Source of the DNA: Persephonella sp. KM09-Lau-8
GTDB taxonomy: Bacteria; Aquificota; Aquificia; Aquificales; Hydrogenothermaceae
Length of the DNA stretch: 64,000 bases
Assembly: GCF_000703085.1 (NCBI RefSeq)
Contig: NZ_JNLL01000001.1
Span: 620,001-684,000, forward strand
Reading direction: 5' to 3'
Shown here in pieces: positions 61,594 through 64,000 of this stretch; position 1 is the stretch's first letter, and every line of letters begins with the position of its first letter. A program made the position numbers and the translations under genes. Below the pieces are notes generated by a model. The model was given only the letters and a program-made list of their open reading frames with translations, was not told the DNA's origin and did not search any database.

Positions 61594-62591
61594 TGATTTA
61601 CTGGATAGAGTTTCTGATTTTAGTTGTAATAATATTTTTTGCAGGGAAGAACTTAGTTAAGTATGGGGATATATTAGCTGAAAAGCTAAATATTGGAAGA
61701 AGTATTATAGGGCTGATATTTATTGCCTCTGTTACTTCTCTTCCTGAGCTTATTACAGGTATCAGTGCCACTGTTTATGTCCAATCCCCTGATTTACTGG
61801 CTGGAGAGATTTTCGGCAGTTGTATGGCAAATTTATTTCTCCTTGCAATTTTAGACGCTTTTGTTAGAGACCAGCCCTTAACCACAAAGGTTCATTATGG
61901 ATTTACATTAAGCTCAGCCTTTGGTGTTGTGTTAATCACATTTGCAGGGGTAAGTCTGCTTTTAGATGATATTATTCCATCTATTGGATGGGTAAGTGTT
62001 TCCTCTTTTGTTATTATGTTTGTTTATATAATAGCTTTAAAACTAACCACTGATTATGAAAAAAGACTTCTAAAAACAGCAGCCAGAGAGGTTGCAGAAG
62101 AACTACATTACGAAAAAGTGCAGTTGAAAGAAGTAATCATAAAATCTATCTTCTTTTCAATCTTAATCATATTTGCAGCAATATTTCTCCCTGATGTAGG
62201 GCACAAAATAACAGAGATTTTCGGATTAAGTGAAACATTTTTCGGAAGTTTATTTATAGCCATCTCAACATCCTTACCTGAACTTGCAGTATCTATTGCT
62301 GCTGTTAGACTTAATCTGGTTCAGATTGCTGTAGCAAATCTTCTTGGAAGTAATATTTTCAATATTTTTATTTTACCTATAGCAGATATTTTTTACACAA
62401 AGGGTTCAATTTTATCCAGTATGAGTCTTACCAACCTGCTCCCTGCTGGATTTTCCGTCTTGATGACAGGTATTGTTATTGTAGGACTTATCTATAAAGC
62501 AGAAAGGAAATTTTTGCCTCTGGCATACGAATCAATAGTGTTGATATTTGTTTATATTGTTGGAATATATATCATCTTTATAGCCCGTTAA
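61593..62591 (+). CDS. Sodium/calcium exchanger-family antiporter (CaCA)
   Basis: A 332-aa membrane protein with two inverted alpha-repeats: SVTSLPELITGISATVYV (about 46-63) with EIFGSCMANLFLLAILD, and AISTSLPELAVSIAAVRLN (about 223-241) with LLGSNIFNIFILPIADI. The TSLPE and GSN motifs bind the cation. It would exchange Ca2+ (or another cation) for Na+ or H+. It is translationally coupled to the P-type ATPase, making a two-route cation export unit. Confidence 0.92.
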   Translation: MIYWIEFLILVVIIFFAGKNLVKYGDILAEKLNIGRSIIGLIFIASVTSLPELITGISATVYVQSPDLLAGEIFGSCMANLFLLAILDAFVRDQPLTTKVHYGFTLSSAFGVVLITFAGVSLLLDDIIPSIGWVSVSSFVIMFVYIIALKLTTDYEKRLLKTAAREVAEELHYEKVQLKEVIIKSIFFSILIIFAAIFLPDVGHKITEIFGLSETFFGSLFIAISTSLPELAVSIAAVRLNLVQIAVANLLGSNIFNIFILPIADIFYTKGSILSSMSLTNLLPAGFSVLMTGIVIVGLIYKAERKFLPLAYESIVLIFVYIVGIYIIFIAR

Positions 62592-62623
62592 TCTGTTTTA
62601 AATCATTAATAACTTTGAAACTT

Positions 62624-62652
62624 TTGTGTAGTATATACTTGCCTATTATATT
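62624..62652 (+). promoter_or_regulatory. Possible promoter of the sensor gene
   Basis: TTGTGT (62624-62629), 17-nt spacing, then TATATT (62647-62652), 25 nt before the ATG at 62677. The -35 is weak; the -10 is good. Confidence 0.4.
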
Positions 62653-62676
62653 ATGGAGCCTATTATTATTTAATAG

Positions 62677-64000
62677 ATGAATTTAAGAACAAAATTTTTA
62701 CTACTTTATATAGGAACTTTCTTAATTCTAAGTAGTTTCTTCTTATCGCTTTATTTTTACACAGAAACAAGAAATTTTAAAAATATTGAATACCACTATA
62801 TTTACTCCATATTTGAACATATTAATAAAGATTTAAATGATCAAATTCAAAGCTTAAAAAGTTTGTCTAAGAACGAAGCTCACTGGAACAATATATATTT
62901 ATTCGTTTTAAATGAGAATGAAAATTTTATCAAAAATAATTTTGATTCTAAGAATTCTAATTTAGAAGAATACAAAATAAACATTTACACTATATTAGAT
63001 TCTGAAAAGAAAGTTATTTTAAACAGATGCTATCCATTATCTTTAAAATGTGAAAATATACTAAATACTTTACTGCGAACTGTATCAATAGATGAACCTA
63101 AAACCGGTATCGTTTCCATAGAAGGACAACCCTGGATAATTTCAATACAGCATATACTCCCAACTAATAAAACAGGAAAAAAAGTTGGATTTCTTATATT
63201 CGGCAGGAAAATTTTACCTATGGATATTCCTTTCGTAAATTTTAAAAATATTCCTGAATTTATAAAACCTTCGAAAAAATTTAAACTCAATAATGGAGAA
63301 ATATATATAAAAGAGAATGATAATGGTTATACATTTTCTTTTTTAAGAAAAGATCTAAATGGGAAATTATTACCTGTATACTCAGGGAATATACAACCAG
63401 GTATAACCCAGCAATCATATAAATACACGATTATTGCAGGTTTAATTTCTATTTTCGCATTTTTGACCATTTTTGCACTATTATATTTCTTTTTTAAAGA
63501 ATTTTTTAGAAAACCTTTAACTAATATTATTGAAAACCTAAACACTATTGCGAAGAAAAGAGATTTTAGCAAAAGATTGCCTGAAAACTTTAATTCAGAT
63601 GAATTTAAAACTCTTGCAAGAGAAATAAATTTTCTACTGTCTGCAACAGAAATATATTTAAAACAATCTAAAGAGCAATCCCAAATGTTTGAGATTCTCG
63701 CACAAAATTCACCTGTTGGAGTTTTCCTTTTCAGAGATAAGATTGAGTATATAAATCCATCCATAAAAAATATTTTAGGTTACTCCCCTACTGAAATTAT
63801 AGGAAGACCTATTGCTGATTTTCTAAAAGAAATAGATCCTAAATTGAAAGAAAATATTGTAAAGAATATCCAAAGAAGATTAAAAGGAGAAGTTTTTAAA
63901 AATGAATTTCAAATGAAAATAAAATCAAAAGAAGGGAATACCAAGGATGTATTAGTTATTTCCAATACTGTATTCATAAATGAAAAGCCTTATGGAATGG
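62677..64000 (+). CDS. Membrane sensor protein, CHASE4-like/HAMP/PAS (partial, cut by window edge)
   Basis: From ATG 62677 the frame stays open to the window end (441 codons). An N-terminal membrane helix (FLLLYIGTFLILSSFFLSLYF) is followed by an about 220-residue outer domain with NEAHWNNIYLFVLN early, which recalls CHASE4. A second helix (IIAGLISIFAFLTIFALLYFF) then leads to a HAMP-like KPLTNIIENLNTIAKKRDFSKRL, a coiled linker and a PAS domain (FEILAQNSPVGVFLFRD...INPSIKNILGYSPTEIIG). The output domain is beyond the edge; GGDEF/EAL or a kinase is likely given the family and the other c-di-GMP genes here. Confidence 0.85.
   Translation, partial: MNLRTKFLLLYIGTFLILSSFFLSLYFYTETRNFKNIEYHYIYSIFEHINKDLNDQIQSLKSLSKNEAHWNNIYLFVLNENENFIKNNFDSKNSNLEEYKINIYTILDSEKKVILNRCYPLSLKCENILNTLLRTVSIDEPKTGIVSIEGQPWIISIQHILPTNKTGKKVGFLIFGRKILPMDIPFVNFKNIPEFIKPSKKFKLNNGEIYIKENDNGYTFSFLRKDLNGKLLPVYSGNIQPGITQQSYKYTIIAGLISIFAFLTIFALLYFFFKEFFRKPLTNIIENLNTIAKKRDFSKRLPENFNSDEFKTLAREINFLLSATEIYLKQSKEQSQMFEILAQNSPVGVFLFRDKIEYINPSIKNILGYSPTEIIGRPIADFLKEIDPKLKENIVKNIQRRLKGEVFKNEFQMKIKSKEGNTKDVLVISNTVFINEKPYGM

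Overview
The window is about 64 kb of AT-rich, tightly packed bacterial DNA. Many neighbouring genes overlap by 1-20 nt, and GTG/TTG starts appear. Gene content points to a thermophilic, chemolithotrophic member of the Aquificota (Hydrogenothermaceae-like, near Sulfurihydrogenibium/Persephonella): multiheme cytochromes, rubredoxin, NuoE/NuoF, a DHH-CBS-tRNA nucleotidyltransferase fusion, many c-di-GMP proteins, and above all a type III CRISPR locus carrying a Lon-SAVED protease like the one characterised in Sulfurihydrogenibium. The taxonomy is an inference; no rRNA gene is present.

Bases 1-9599 (minus strand) form one type III-D-like CRISPR operon. Read 5' to 3' it encodes a MazF/PemK-like coiled-coil protein, an ECF-type sigma factor (CalpS-like), a CalpT-like protein, a Lon-SAVED protease (CalpL-like), a short Cas10 with GGDD but no HD domain, a Cas7-Csx10 fusion, a double Cas7 (Csm3-like) protein, Csx19, and the start of another gene cut by the window edge. 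The expected chain is: target RNA bound, Cas10 makes cyclic oligoadenylate, CalpL is activated, CalpT is cut, and the sigma factor is freed. The MazF-like first gene is not part of the published CalpL-CalpT-CalpS trio as I know it.

Bases 9697-13330 hold two small plus-strand genes and an unusual adaptation module: a Cas2 (+), an intact Cas1 (-), a Cas1-like protein that has lost its acidic catalytic residues (-), a second Cas2 (-), and an 8-repeat array with two duplicated spacers. An AT-rich leader lies on the right, so the array is probably read leftward into the cas2b-cas1'-cas1 genes.

Bases 13694-20380 carry a small membrane protein, two multiheme cytochromes c, a methyltransferase with rubredoxin, a MNT/HEPN pair, mtnC, rsgA, and a two-cluster Fe-S CCG protein with a small winged-helix partner. 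Bases 20483-28667 are a chemosensory operon without CheA or a separate CheY: soluble double MCP, triple CheW, CheB, a HEAT-like protein, CheR, and a PAS/degenerate-GGDEF/EAL protein. Bases 28664-42860 are mostly housekeeping (bioA, HD hydrolase, nuoEF, metG, phosphohexomutase, thioesterase, pmbA) with two membrane c-di-GMP proteins. tRNA-Leu(GAG), the tRNA nucleotidyltransferase fusion, a YtfJ-like protein and xthA follow. Bases 48639-57021 are a TetR-controlled efflux cluster (TolC, a frameshifted HlyD, an EmrB-type MFS, a second HlyD, MscS, a tandem ABC ATPase). The right end has a second HEPN/MNT pair, an MFS protein, a P-type cation ATPase with a Ca2+/cation exchanger, and a CHASE4-like/HAMP/PAS sensor cut by the edge.
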